Origin: a bacterium
GTDB lineage: Bacteria > Eisenbacteria > RBG-16-71-46 > CAIMUX01
Direction of reading: 5' to 3'
Length of the DNA: 64,000 bases
NCBI GenBank assembly: GCA_030431975.1
Contig: JAUIHP010000003.1
Coordinates: 1 to 64,000, forward strand
The notes under the pieces were generated by a model that was given only the letters and a program-made list of their open reading frames with translations, made no database searches and was not told the DNA's origin. The position numbers were made by a program, and so were the translations under genes. Positions 17,622 through 27,063 of this stretch are shown here, in pieces. The first letter of the stretch is position 1; every line of letters starts with the position of its first letter.

Positions 17622-20192
17622 CTAGGACTTGATCACCGACTTGAAACTCCGAATGAGTCTGCGCATGGCTTTCCTTCGTAGGGCAAGGGGACGTCCTTCC
17701 GCATGGGCGCGCCCTTCCGAAGCCTCTCGTATCCCATCAGAAAAACGACGCCACTGCTCGATGAGCAAACGGCGTTCGTCGCGGTCGAGACGATCCGCAA
17801 CCCGTTTCAGCATACGTTCCACGAAGCGTTCCGGCACTTCATGGGCCGGTTCCCTTCCGAGCAGGGCCGAGTACGTGTTCGCGAGAACCCCCGCTAGGTA
17901 GGGGGCCCATCGCCGGCCCAGAGCTGCACGAACACCCTTGTGCGTCATGGTCAGCATCACCTCGAGGACACGATCGCCGTCGGTCACTTCCGTGTCTCCG
18001 CGAAAGAGCGGGTGTTGGGAAGGCCATTCGCCATGGTGCGGCTCGGGTAGGTCATCACGGGTGGAGAGTAGAAGCAGCACCGGCAGGTGGCTCGCAGCCA
18101 GCCGAGCGGACGGCGAGTAGTGCTCGAAGTCACGGTCCTCATCGGGGAGCCAGCCGGCCAAGGCACCCAGTAGCCGGAGCAACTCACTCTTTCGAACATC
18201 CGCACGTCTTTGAATCGCATGAACGGCAACTTCACGATCATGGGAGGTTCCGCCGTCGACAAGCCGCCGCAGCCAGCCGAACATGTCGAATTCGGCAAGG
18301 GCGTCCAGTTCGAGAAGTACGGTCACCAGCTGCCGCCCCATCCCCTTGCGAATGAACTCCCGCAACGCGGGCTGCACACACTGCTCCACCAGGGGCTCGC
18401 GTGCGTGCATCGCCCGAAGGAGGCGCGCGAGACGGTGCAGAAGCCAACCCTCGGCTTTCGCGCGCTCGAGCCGTTCCAGAAAGTCTCCGAGAGAACCCGG
18501 CTCGGAGTGGGTCGATCGTTGCGGCCCGATCTCGGAAGCCGCCGACATGATCCGCAGCAGCCAGTCGAGACCGTGGTGCTTCGGATCCGCCTCCGACATT
18601 TCCACGGTCATGTCGATCATTGCAGAACTGATCGCCGCGGACGAATCGAAGACCAATCCGTTGGTCTGAAGAATGCCGTAGATCCGATCTCGAAGATGAG
18701 AAGAAAGGAAACGTATCCTCTCTCTGCGCTGTGCTCTCGGAAGGAAGGAGACGAAACCGACGTACTCACCTCCGGACTTGGCCTGCAGGGTCACTAGCCC
18801 CGCTTTTCGCAGAATCGCGTTCGGTGCACCGAGATAGTACTGAAGAGCGGGTTCCGTCTTCTGCATTACCCGGCGCGCGATGGAGACATCACTGGACGGA
18901 TCCACTCCACTCTCCGTCTCCGGGGAGGACGCTTCTGCCCCCGGCCCGCCGGAATCCGATGTCTTGGACGGACGCGCGGACTCTTCGACGTACTCCTCTC
19001 CGGTCACGACGTCCGGCACGGCGGACTCTTGTATCAGAGTCGAGAGGAGGAGGTTGAACTCATAGGGACTGAGGTCGGGAAAGTAGGTGGCCAGGATGTA
19101 CGCAATTGCCTCGACCGAGACTTTTCCATTTTCGAGGACGTCGCCGGTCGACGCACCCTCCGCTCCCGGCAGGGCGATGCCTACTTTGGCCGTGTGCGAC
19201 CGCTCCCCGTCCGACTCGCCGGATTCTCCATCGAGCTGGCGGAGGAATCCCAACAGATGGTCACGACCCTGCTTGCTCAGCCAGTCCACGTATTCATAGA
19301 CATCCCTTTCTGCGTAGTCCAGAAACTGGTAAACGCGCTCGGAAAGACTGTCCTTGTCTGCGACTTCGAATCCCTCGAAGTATGACGGAACGAAAGGAAC
19401 CTCCCAGCAGAGACGAGCGTTCGTCTCAGGCGCCCTTGTCCCCCGTACGTCTGCCGGACTGGCCAGGCAAACGATGTAACGCTCTGTCGCTTCCAGTTCC
19501 TGGTTGATGCCGATGGATCGGCTCTCCGATGCAAGCGTTTGCCGAACCGAATGCAGTAGAGCCTCAGGGCGCTCCCGCCTGGGATCAATGTCGACGATGA
19601 GCAGGGTGGGCTTTGCTCTGGAACGGGCACGAGCCAGGGACTCGAGGTTCAGATCCCGTGGATCCGACTCCGATCCGTGGCGTGTCCCGGTTCGGTCTTC
19701 GCCAGAGCCAGAGCCGGAGTCTGCGCCGGAGCCGGGGCCACCCTCCCCGTCATCACCGGACAGGGATCGTGATTCCTCCGCTGAATCTGACGGTTCCGCG
19801 TCAGGCCGGCTTCCATGACCACTGTCGGAAGTCAATCGGACCTGCCGGGCCGCCCCATCCAGCGCCGGGACGAAGTCGAGGACGCGCTTCAAGGCAAAGG
19901 CGCGCAATTCCTGCCGGAAGCAGGAGATCACGAGTATGCGATCTTTCTGCAGCTGCTCGGCTCGGTCTCTCAGGTCGTCGATGGCCAGATCCCAGGACTC
20001 CGAAACAGCGAACTCGAACTCTGTGGATATCTCCTCCACCCGAAGCCGTGATCCCGGCAGGGAGTTCAGGTCTTCGGACCCCTCTTCGTTCGTCGACGGC
20101 CCCGGCGTACCGTCCTTTGAGTCCGCGCCGGCTTTCGCCGACGGGCTCTGCAGAAGATCCAGGACGTTGGGTTCGGGCGTCTCATGGGTCAT
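17622..20192 (-). CDS. Large TIR-partner protein, unrecognised; possible degenerate P-loop/STAND-like fold
   Basis: 856 aa. Its ATG at 20192 overlaps the stop of the TIR gene as ATGA, so the two are translationally coupled. Near residue 85 there is a hydrophobic strand (DRILVISCF) and helix, then a long acidic linker of Ser/Asp/Gly repeats, then KPTLLIVDID, which looks like a Walker B strand. No Walker A (GxxxxGKT) is present, so ATP binding is doubtful. The C-terminal 400 residues are helical, with repeated Leu/Arg-rich pairs suggestive of HEAT- or TPR-like solenoids. Position next to a TIR domain suggests a sensor or regulator for it, as in STAND-type immune proteins. That function is inference. 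Confidence 0.6.
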   Translation of the reverse strand: MTHETPEPNVLDLLQSPSAKAGADSKDGTPGPSTNEEGSEDLNSLPGSRLRVEEISTEFEFAVSESWDLAIDDLRDRAEQLQKDRILVISCFRQELRAFALKRVLDFVPALDGAARQVRLTSDSGHGSRPDAEPSDSAEESRSLSGDDGEGGPGSGADSGSGSGEDRTGTRHGSESDPRDLNLESLARARSRAKPTLLIVDIDPRRERPEALLHSVRQTLASESRSIGINQELEATERYIVCLASPADVRGTRAPETNARLCWEVPFVPSYFEGFEVADKDSLSERVYQFLDYAERDVYEYVDWLSKQGRDHLLGFLRQLDGESGESDGERSHTAKVGIALPGAEGASTGDVLENGKVSVEAIAYILATYFPDLSPYEFNLLLSTLIQESAVPDVVTGEEYVEESARPSKTSDSGGPGAEASSPETESGVDPSSDVSIARRVMQKTEPALQYYLGAPNAILRKAGLVTLQAKSGGEYVGFVSFLPRAQRRERIRFLSSHLRDRIYGILQTNGLVFDSSAAISSAMIDMTVEMSEADPKHHGLDWLLRIMSAASEIGPQRSTHSEPGSLGDFLERLERAKAEGWLLHRLARLLRAMHAREPLVEQCVQPALREFIRKGMGRQLVTVLLELDALAEFDMFGWLRRLVDGGTSHDREVAVHAIQRRADVRKSELLRLLGALAGWLPDEDRDFEHYSPSARLAASHLPVLLLLSTRDDLPEPHHGEWPSQHPLFRGDTEVTDGDRVLEVMLTMTHKGVRAALGRRWAPYLAGVLANTYSALLGREPAHEVPERFVERMLKRVADRLDRDERRLLIEQWRRFSDGIREASEGRAHAEGRPLALRRKAMRRLIRSFKSVIKS

Positions 20193-20917
20193 ATGACGTT
20201 GCCCGGGCGTCCGACCTTTGTAATGACGCGTACCTTGAGAGGGCGACCTCCGATCACCATTCCATTGAGCTGACGAAGGCGCATCAACGACAGCTGCGTG
20301 TTGCGCACGCCGATGCGGTACAACCGACGCCCACCTTCGAAGTCGAGATCACGACTGGTGAGATCCAGCCTGGCGAGAAGTTCGGCGAGTTCCTCGTCGT
20401 ATCCGGACTTGGGAACGTCGTAGATATTCGCGAGAATGCGGGAATGGTGGACCCGCGAAGTGACAGGTTCGTGGAGTCCATGAACGACCTTGATCAAGTC
20501 CGTCGTCACCTTCGTGTAGAATTCGTCTTCCTCGCGTTCGGAGTACCTGGCGAGAGGCTTCGTTGGACCGAGCCATTGAAGCGAGCTCAGAGTAGGGCCG
20601 TAGTTCCCACTCTTTATCAAGATGGGAAAAACCCGCTTGTGACCCTGTGCCTGTCCTTCCAGCGCAATCGAGAGTTCCTTCTGACATTCCGCGGAGTTGA
20701 TCGCGGAAACACTGACGAGAAACAGAAACAGATCAGATCGCCAGAGAGCCGTTTGGATAACGTCGTTCCAGGGCATCCCGGGTTCGATCAATCCGTCGTG
20801 CCATGCGTCGGTCAACGGCTCCGAACCGACGTTGAGCGCCATCAAGTGCTCGGAAAGCCTTTCTTTCTCGGGGGCGTCGCGGTGGCTGTACGAGATGAAG
20901 ACTTCGGGTCGTAGCAT
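20189..20917 (-). CDS. TIR-domain protein
   Basis: 242 aa. Residues 1-145 are a clear TIR domain: opening strand PEVFISYSHRD, then WHDGLIEPGMPWND, then SDLFLFLVSVSAINSAECQKE, with Glu81 at the position of the catalytic glutamate of NAD+-cleaving TIRs. Bacterial TIR domains of this type commonly hydrolyse NAD+ or make cyclic-ADPR-type signals. The C-terminal 95 residues are unassigned; they end LNGMVIGGRPLKVRVI, a motif recalling the last part of an RRM fold, but that is weak. A 90-nt gap with a strong hairpin separates it from the upstream FHA gene, and its stop overlaps the next gene by 4 nt. Confidence 0.9.
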   Translation of the reverse strand: MLRPEVFISYSHRDAPEKERLSEHLMALNVGSEPLTDAWHDGLIEPGMPWNDVIQTALWRSDLFLFLVSVSAINSAECQKELSIALEGQAQGHKRVFPILIKSGNYGPTLSSLQWLGPTKPLARYSEREEDEFYTKVTTDLIKVVHGLHEPVTSRVHHSRILANIYDVPKSGYDEELAELLARLDLTSRDLDFEGGRRLYRIGVRNTQLSLMRLRQLNGMVIGGRPLKVRVITKVGRPGNVI

Positions 20918-20968
20918 GGGTTCCGCTCACTTGATCTCAGACTGAGATCCACACATCTTCTGCCGACC

Positions 20969-21001
20969 GGGGAAGGCTACGAGTGTACTCGCGACCTCCC
21001 C
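20969..21001 (-). promoter_or_regulatory. Strong hairpin between the FHA gene and the TIR gene
   Basis: GGGGA(A)GG pairs with CCTCCCC around an inner palindrome (ACGAGTGTACTCG region). It fills most of the 90-nt spacer. Without a U-tract it may be a partial terminator, RNA-processing site or mRNA-stability element that sets TIR-module expression apart from the upstream genes. Confidence 0.45.
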
Positions 21002-21007
21002 TGTTAC

Positions 21008-21775
21008 TCAAGCCCGAGCCCCCTGTGCGAAGGCGATGCGGATTCGTGCCTTGCCCAGCATGATCTCGTCTCCGTCGACCAATGGAAAACCCCGAAGGTC
21101 CCGACTGGACACCTTGATCCGCTCGTCCTTTCGGAGAACGACCGTGCCCCCGTTGCTGGAGTCTTTGATCCGCCAGGTTCCGTCGGACGCGAGAATGATC
21201 TCGCCATGTGAACGACTGACGGTTCCCCCGATCTCATCCTCGAGAAAAGCGACGTGATTCCTGTGGGTAGGCCGGCCTCGAGCGTCGGTCGGTTCTTCCA
21301 GTCGCCCGAGATTGATGCGCTTGCGCCCATAGAAACGATAGACTCGTTCAGTAGCGTTCCCTTCGAGCACCTCGATCTCGATGTCCCCGCCGTTGCCGGA
21401 CCCGGTTTGTACGGTCGCCCCGGTATTGTGGGATCGGCAGGCAACGGTACACGCGATGTCGTCGGCCGGCCGGTCGCCTGCGCCGGCGACGGTCAGGTTG
21501 AAGGCGAAGTCTCCGTGCTCGACATCGTGTTCCTCAAGGAAACGCTTGATCTGATCCTGCAGGCCCCACCTTGGCGCGAGTGAACTCAGGTCCGACGCCG
21601 ACTCGGCGTCCTTCGGATAGATCTCCACGTCGATCGTCGTGAACGGAAACACCTTCTTGCCGCCGCCCACCCTCTGGATTCTCCGTTCGATCTGATCGAG
21701 CATCGACCGTTCGATTTCAATGGGAGCATCCCCGGTGGCTTCGGGGTTGAAGAACCGCTTTACCCAGTCGAACAT
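21008..21775 (-). CDS. FHA-domain phosphothreonine-binding protein with FhaA-like (DUF3662-type) N-terminus
   Basis: 255 aa. ATG at 21775 lies 2 nt after the stop of the SEDS-PBP gene and has AGGTGA just upstream; the longer frame to 21838 runs into that gene and is rejected. The C-terminal domain is a canonical FHA: GR in INLGRLEEP, SRSH in IGGTVSRSHGE, and NGG in KDSSNGGTVV, then the strand VDGDEIMLGKARIRIAF. The N-terminal half (TTIDVEIYP..., IKRFLEEHDVEHG..., FNLTVAG) resembles the DUF3662 domain that precedes FHA in mycobacterial FhaA. FHA domains bind pThr peptides, so this is a likely reader of the neighbouring kinase. Confidence 0.88.
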   Translation of the reverse strand: MFDWVKRFFNPEATGDAPIEIERSMLDQIERRIQRVGGGKKVFPFTTIDVEIYPKDAESASDLSSLAPRWGLQDQIKRFLEEHDVEHGDFAFNLTVAGAGDRPADDIACTVACRSHNTGATVQTGSGNGGDIEIEVLEGNATERVYRFYGRKRINLGRLEEPTDARGRPTHRNHVAFLEDEIGGTVSRSHGEIILASDGTWRIKDSSNGGTVVLRKDERIKVSSRDLRGFPLVDGDEIMLGKARIRIAFAQGARA

Positions 21776-21777
21776 GC

Positions 21778-24700
21778 TCACCTCGCTTCCCCGTTTCGGT
21801 CGCCCGAATCGTCCCGCCACATCCCGAGTTCTGCGCATCGGTCCACGAGGCTGCGGGCGACGCTCGCCGCAATGCCGGAGCCGTCTCCACCTTCCTCGAC
21901 GAGGACGGCAAATGCGACCCGCGACTTCGGCGGCGCGTCGAAGGGAGCAAAGCCGATGAACCAGGAGTGAGGTCGCCGATCCGCAGACTCAGCGGTCCCG
22001 GTCTTCCCGCCGACAGGCGTCAGGCACCCGGCAAAGGCTTTGCGCCCCGTTCCCGCTCTCGTGACGTCGAGCATCGCCTCGGCGATGCGCCGCGACGGCT
22101 CCGGCTCGAGGACTTCGACTTCATCCCCGCCGCTTCGCAGGCGCCAGTGTGGTTCCACCAGGCGTCCCTCGTTGGCAAGTGTCGCGGCGACCTTGGCCAT
22201 CTGAAGCGGCGTCGCCACAACCTGTCCCTGTCCGAAGCCAGCTTGGGCGAGAGCATCCGACAGCTGGGACACGGTGTTGGGATCGGCAACTTCGATCCCG
22301 AAAGAACCGGCCATCGAAAGAAGCGCCTCCTCCTTGACGTCATAGGCCGCGAGCTGGGCGAAGTAGGCATTGCACGAGCGGGAGAGCGCAAGAGTCATCG
22401 CGATGTCATTGTGCGGTACCGTGACGTGAGGATGGTCACGCACCGGCCGCCCCCAGCCCTCGACGAGAGCTCCGACCCGGCCGCCAGTTAGTGGAGAGCA
22501 CCGGTAGGACCGCTCGAACAAGTCCGGGGATTGGCCCAGGGCAGCCATGGCCACCACCGGCTTGAAGGTCGATCCGGGAGGGTAGATCCCGTAGCGCGCA
22601 CGGTCGAAGTATTCGGGAAGCTCGGGATCACCAATCGTTGTCCTGTCGGGCCAGGGATAACTGACCGACGCGAGCAGATCGCCGGAGGCGGCGTCGACGA
22701 CGACAATGGCTCCAGCGGATCGCGCGGATGACTTCAACCCGTCTCTCAGGATGTCGGCGGCCGATTTTTGAAGTCGCAGGTCGAACGTGGTGGCGACGTC
22801 GCGTCCCGGACCCTGGAAGCGTTTGTAGACTTCCGACTCCGGAGACTGGCCAAGCAGGGGGAAGAGTGACGAGAGATCCCGAACCGGCATCCGTAGCGTG
22901 CTGCCGTCCGGCTGATCCACGCCGACCTTGCGCGGGCCGTGATCGAACCCCAGTAGTCGCGAGTACTCGTCGCGCTCGACGAAAGACGTGTTCGGCGCGT
23001 TCCAGCGAACTCGGGTGTCCGCGTCTCCGAGAATCGAAAACCCGATACCGCCGAGCGTGCGGATGCGAAAGCCGGTCGAGTCGGGCGTCACACCGAGTTC
23101 GGCCAGCAGTTCCCGGTGAGGTTGGAGCTCGCGACCATTGCTCGTAGCCAAAGGGATCCCGTTGCGATCGCGGATCGTTCCCAGGCTGAGACTCCGTTCG
23201 ATGGACTCGAGCCGCGGATTGTACCTCGGGCGGCGCACCTGGTCGGCTTCCGTGGTCAGGCAGTATCGCCCGGCAACGTCTCCCGCGCGGGCCCCCTGAA
23301 CATAGGCCACCCGCCCGATCAGGCAAAGGAGGACGGCCGCCGTCAGGACCCCGTAGACCCGGAGTCCGCCGGCGAAGCCCCGAAGTTTCAGATCGGCCGG
23401 AGCCTCCGCCGAGACGGAGAGAAAGAACCCGGCCATCATGAAGTTGGCGAGCATCGAGCTCTTCCCGTAGCTCAGAAACGGAGACACCACACCGGTGAGC
23501 GGAAGCACTCCCAACACCCCGCCGCTGATGAGGATGAGCTGTGTGGCCAGAACGGTGAGCAGGCCGAGGGAGAGAAAGACCGAAAACGGCGTCGGGGCGG
23601 TGTAGGCGGTGCGGAACCATCGGAAGAAGAGCAGGAAGTAGAGGACGAAGACGACGACCAACCCAAAGAAGCCCGCGGTCTCGCCGATCGCCGTGAGAAC
23701 GAAGTCGGTGTGGGCCTCCGGGACGATCGCCGGAGTGGACTGTCCCTGAAGCCCAGTCCACCCACCCGAGGCCAAAGCCCAAAGAGAGTGGGCAAGGTGA
23801 TTGCCGCCGGGCGAGAAGTTGTCCCAGGGATCGAACCACATCTCGAGCCGGCTGCTCACCGTCTGGAACGACTCGAGCCGGTGGAGAATCCACACACCCA
23901 GGCCCAGGCTCGCGGCCGACACGACTCCCGCCACGATACCGGCACGCGCCACGCAGTAGAAAACCGTGAACAGGGTTCCGAGAATCAGAGTCGGGCCGAG
24001 ATCTTTGACCGCAAAGAGAAACGCCAACACAACGAGGGTGGCCACGACCGGCGGGACCAGGTACTCGAGCTTGGGAACCTTCAACCACGGCACATCGCGG
24101 AAAAACCGGAAACGCCCCTCATCGAGTTCTCTCATGAGCTCCCAACGGTCCGCAAAGTAGCTCGCAAGAAAGATCACGATCAGGATCTTGATCAACTCGA
24201 TGGGTTGGCCGCCGAAGAGATTGATGCGTGCATCCCCAGGGCCACTCCCGAAGAGAGCCAGGAGCAGGGCAATGCCCACCGCCAAGGCCAGACAAAGCGC
24301 ACCGACGGTACGCCACCGGATTCTCCGTAGCGGAGCGAGCGAAGCCATCGCACCGACCAGAGCACCCAGGGTGACTCCCTTCAGGAACTCGATCGGGCGG
24401 TCCGGTCCGCGGAGCGGGTCGACCAGGACGAGCATTGTGCAGAAGCCGATCGCGGTCAGAAGGAGAATCAACGGCAGAACGAATGGGTCCGCCGTGGGCT
24501 TGCGGACGGTCAGCACGACGTGAAAGACCAGGAAGGCAAGCAGCGCCGCCGCACCGTAGCGCCACAGGCTCTCTCGAAAGGACTGCGGATTCCGCACGAG
24601 AAGTTGGCCGGACAACTGCTCTCTCTCGCCGGGCGAGAGGATGCGAAAGCGTGAGATTTCACCGAGACGCTCGAGTCGAGCGTTCATGGCCACGAGCTCC

Positions 24701-25107
24701 GGATTGTTCCGAACCTCGTCAGGCTCAACATCGGTGAGAAGGATGCTTCGGAGCGTCGCTGCGTCCCCGCGTTGTCGTACCGCGCCCGCCAGCGTCGCGG
24801 CGGCGTACCGCCGCTCGGCCGGAGTCGGAAGCAGGGTCAGATGCGGTTCCCAGAGTTCCGCCGAGTCCAGCTCACCGAGAACCCGTGCAGATCCCTCGGC
24901 CAGTCTCGCCTCCGCCGAGGCCAGATCTTCGGCATCGAGGCCGTAGGTCCACGATACGAGGAGGACTCCGACGGCGGAGGCGACGAGCAGAAGGAACACC
25001 TCCAAAGCCCGGAACCGGAAGGCCAGAGTCGGCCCGCGACGACCGTGCCTCTCTGATCGACGCGAAACCCCGCGTCGCGTACCTGTGAATCCCGAACTCA
25101 ACAGCAC
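21778..25107 (-). CDS. Natural fusion of SEDS glycosyltransferase (FtsW/RodA) and class B penicillin-binding protein
   Basis: 1109 aa, GTG at 25107 directly after the TAG of the kinase gene. It starts with a TM helix and an extracytoplasmic segment of about 150 residues. The polytopic SEDS domain follows, including AVKDLGPTLILG with the conserved Asp, and PEAHTDFVLTAIGE. After the last TM (VLTAAVLLCLIGRVAYV) a class B PBP follows: NGIPLATSNG pedestal, YPPGSTFKP (nucleophile Ser846, Lys849), SRSCN, and GGKTGTAE. SEDS proteins polymerise lipid II glycan and bPBPs crosslink it, normally as separate partner proteins; here both activities are on one chain. No frameshift or internal stop is seen at the junction, so the fusion looks genuine. 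Being between the kinase and FHA genes, it is likely their regulated target. Confidence 0.93.
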   Translation of the reverse strand: MLLSSGFTGTRRGVSRRSERHGRRGPTLAFRFRALEVFLLLVASAVGVLLVSWTYGLDAEDLASAEARLAEGSARVLGELDSAELWEPHLTLLPTPAERRYAAATLAGAVRQRGDAATLRSILLTDVEPDEVRNNPELVAMNARLERLGEISRFRILSPGEREQLSGQLLVRNPQSFRESLWRYGAAALLAFLVFHVVLTVRKPTADPFVLPLILLLTAIGFCTMLVLVDPLRGPDRPIEFLKGVTLGALVGAMASLAPLRRIRWRTVGALCLALAVGIALLLALFGSGPGDARINLFGGQPIELIKILIVIFLASYFADRWELMRELDEGRFRFFRDVPWLKVPKLEYLVPPVVATLVVLAFLFAVKDLGPTLILGTLFTVFYCVARAGIVAGVVSAASLGLGVWILHRLESFQTVSSRLEMWFDPWDNFSPGGNHLAHSLWALASGGWTGLQGQSTPAIVPEAHTDFVLTAIGETAGFFGLVVVFVLYFLLFFRWFRTAYTAPTPFSVFLSLGLLTVLATQLILISGGVLGVLPLTGVVSPFLSYGKSSMLANFMMAGFFLSVSAEAPADLKLRGFAGGLRVYGVLTAAVLLCLIGRVAYVQGARAGDVAGRYCLTTEADQVRRPRYNPRLESIERSLSLGTIRDRNGIPLATSNGRELQPHRELLAELGVTPDSTGFRIRTLGGIGFSILGDADTRVRWNAPNTSFVERDEYSRLLGFDHGPRKVGVDQPDGSTLRMPVRDLSSLFPLLGQSPESEVYKRFQGPGRDVATTFDLRLQKSAADILRDGLKSSARSAGAIVVVDAASGDLLASVSYPWPDRTTIGDPELPEYFDRARYGIYPPGSTFKPVVAMAALGQSPDLFERSYRCSPLTGGRVGALVEGWGRPVRDHPHVTVPHNDIAMTLALSRSCNAYFAQLAAYDVKEEALLSMAGSFGIEVADPNTVSQLSDALAQAGFGQGQVVATPLQMAKVAATLANEGRLVEPHWRLRSGGDEVEVLEPEPSRRIAEAMLDVTRAGTGRKAFAGCLTPVGGKTGTAESADRRPHSWFIGFAPFDAPPKSRVAFAVLVEEGGDGSGIAASVARSLVDRCAELGMWRDDSGDRNGEAR

Positions 25108-27063
25108 CTACCTTGCATCACGGATCTGCTGGAGCAGTTCTTCGGTTTCACGAAAGTTCTGCTCGCAGTCCCGATACTGACATCTCTGGTAAATGTCGCG
25201 GGCGGCCTCCGCCCAGGTCTTTGCACTCGAGATCAACTGCATGCGCTGCGGAAGAGGAGCGGACTCCATTCCCTCGAAGAGACTGGTCGCGTGCTTACGG
25301 TATCCGTCCGCGAGAACCGCGAGATCGTGATCAGCGAATCTGTGACCATTGTCGTTGGCTTCCCGTGCTTCCGCGATGAAACGATCGAAATCGACGACGT
25401 CGGATCCCGTCCACGCATAGATCCGCATGATTCCAAGGTGAGCGGCAGTCCATGGTTTGGGTGCACGGGCCGCTGCCTCGAAGGACGCCACGGAGCGCTC
25501 CATCCAGCTGTCCCCGTCGCTCTGCCGATCCCTCTTGTAGAAGGACTTTGCGGTAATTCGCGCGGCATGACCCTCGCAGTAGGCACGCTTCGGTTCGATG
25601 TCGTGCGGCTGTGCTCCGAGCTCTTCTGCGTATCCGAAGTAACGGATAGCAGCCTCCCAGTTGCGTTCCGATACGGCCGCACCGTTTCGGACGTAGGCTC
25701 CCACCGTGGAGTCGGCAACCGCAAGGGCGCGATCACGGACCTGCTCCGAAGCCGCCTTCAACGTTTCGCTCAATCCGAGAAAGTCCATCCGTTGTGCGGA
25801 CCTCAGCTTTCGGAAGAGGTCGTCTGGATGAGGATGCGCATCGAAGAGAAAGGCATCCTGAACCTCTTGCGCACGCGCGTCGGAAATGAGGTAGGACGCG
25901 CCGACTGCGGAACCGGCGACGGCCAGAACAAGAAGAAGCAGCATGGAAAGGCGGGCGACGCCTTTGCCCGACTTCGATCCCGCGAGTTTCGGCTCCTTCG
26001 CCTTCCGAGGCGAAGACTTCGGTCTGGAGCGCTGCTTGGGACGGGACTTCGGCTCCGTTCCGAAGTGCGGTTCTCCGTCGACGGATTCCTCGCGACCGCC
26101 GAACTCCTCGTCGGATTCGGAAATGGTATCCGGCTGTCGACGCTGGACGCGCTCTGTACGATAGATGTCGCTCTCGTCACTGCTGTGCCGGCTGGACTCC
26201 AGATCGTTCTCATCCAGCTGGGAGAGGCGCTCCACGACTTTGGAAGCGGACGGACGCCGATCGTCGTCCCTCTCGAGGCACGAGAGAACGAGGTTGATGA
26301 GCTCCCGATGAAACGTCGTCGGCAAAGGAGGCTTTGGCTTCGCCGTTCGAATGCTCGCCTCGATCTCGCTCTTCGTCGAGCCGCCGAACGGGAACCTCCC
26401 ACTCAGTAGCTGATGGAGAATGACGCCCACAGCCCAAATGTCCGACTTCTGCGAGATGAGAAGCTCGTTGACGCTCTCGATCGATTGGTACTGCGCCGTG
26501 AACGCGACCGGCTTGGTTCGCTCCCCGGGCCCGTCGAAAGCGACCGCCGAGCCGAAGTCCGAAAGTCTGAGGACGTCTCCTTCGTCTTCGGAGAAGCTCT
26601 GCGCCCGCCGCTGGAGAAGCAGATTCTGCGGCTTGAGATCCCCGTGGGCGATTCCGTGCTTCGTCGTACCGAACTGAAAGACCCGATCATGGAACTTGGA
26701 CAGAATCAGGCAGAGCTGCGCGACGATGTCGACGGCACGCTTCGGAGGCAGCCGGCGGCCGACGGAGTTCTTGAGTTCCTGGTGCAGCGATACTCCCTGA
26801 ACGAGTTCCATGAGGATGTAGTAGTCCTCGCCAACCAGGCCGTCCTCGATAACCTCTACGACGGCCTGGCTTGCGGCAAAGGCCTCACGCTGCAGCCCGC
26901 ATCCACGCCGCTCGATCTCCAACTGTTCCTCGTGGATGGCCGGCATCCACTTCAGAGCGAAATGCTTGTCGGGCCGCTCGGGATCCTTGACCTCCCACAC
27001 GACGATGTCGGTTCCTTCTCCGGCCTGGCGAACCAGTTCGAAGCGGTGCAGCCTATCTGGCAT
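25108..27063 (-). CDS. Membrane-anchored Hanks-type Ser/Thr protein kinase
   Basis: 651 aa. The ATG at 27063 has GGAGG 6 nt upstream and lies inside the end of the PP2C gene (11-nt overlap); a longer frame to 27219 is an overlap artefact. Kinase motifs: GEGTDIVVW loop, Lys38 (FALKWM), HGDLKPQN at 140-147 (non-RD), DFG at 169-171, then SDIWAVGVILHQLLSG. The usual APE is replaced by the QYQSIE region. A basic juxtamembrane linker of about 100 residues precedes one TM helix (LSMLLLLVLAVAGSAVGASYL). The outer part is helical, with TPR-like repeats (SVASFEAAARAPKPWTAAHLGIM) and no PASTA domains, so the signal sensed differs from that of mycobacterial PknB. Confidence 0.93.
   Translation of the reverse strand: MPDRLHRFELVRQAGEGTDIVVWEVKDPERPDKHFALKWMPAIHEEQLEIERRGCGLQREAFAASQAVVEVIEDGLVGEDYYILMELVQGVSLHQELKNSVGRRLPPKRAVDIVAQLCLILSKFHDRVFQFGTTKHGIAHGDLKPQNLLLQRRAQSFSEDEGDVLRLSDFGSAVAFDGPGERTKPVAFTAQYQSIESVNELLISQKSDIWAVGVILHQLLSGRFPFGGSTKSEIEASIRTAKPKPPLPTTFHRELINLVLSCLERDDDRRPSASKVVERLSQLDENDLESSRHSSDESDIYRTERVQRRQPDTISESDEEFGGREESVDGEPHFGTEPKSRPKQRSRPKSSPRKAKEPKLAGSKSGKGVARLSMLLLLVLAVAGSAVGASYLISDARAQEVQDAFLFDAHPHPDDLFRKLRSAQRMDFLGLSETLKAASEQVRDRALAVADSTVGAYVRNGAAVSERNWEAAIRYFGYAEELGAQPHDIEPKRAYCEGHAARITAKSFYKRDRQSDGDSWMERSVASFEAAARAPKPWTAAHLGIMRIYAWTGSDVVDFDRFIAEAREANDNGHRFADHDLAVLADGYRKHATSLFEGMESAPLPQRMQLISSAKTWAEAARDIYQRCQYRDCEQNFRETEELLQQIRDAR

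Noticed and set aside
23116..24330. 404-codon plus-strand frame opposite the SEDS helices
   Set aside because: Charged, repeat-poor translation that mirrors transmembrane codons; no start signal.
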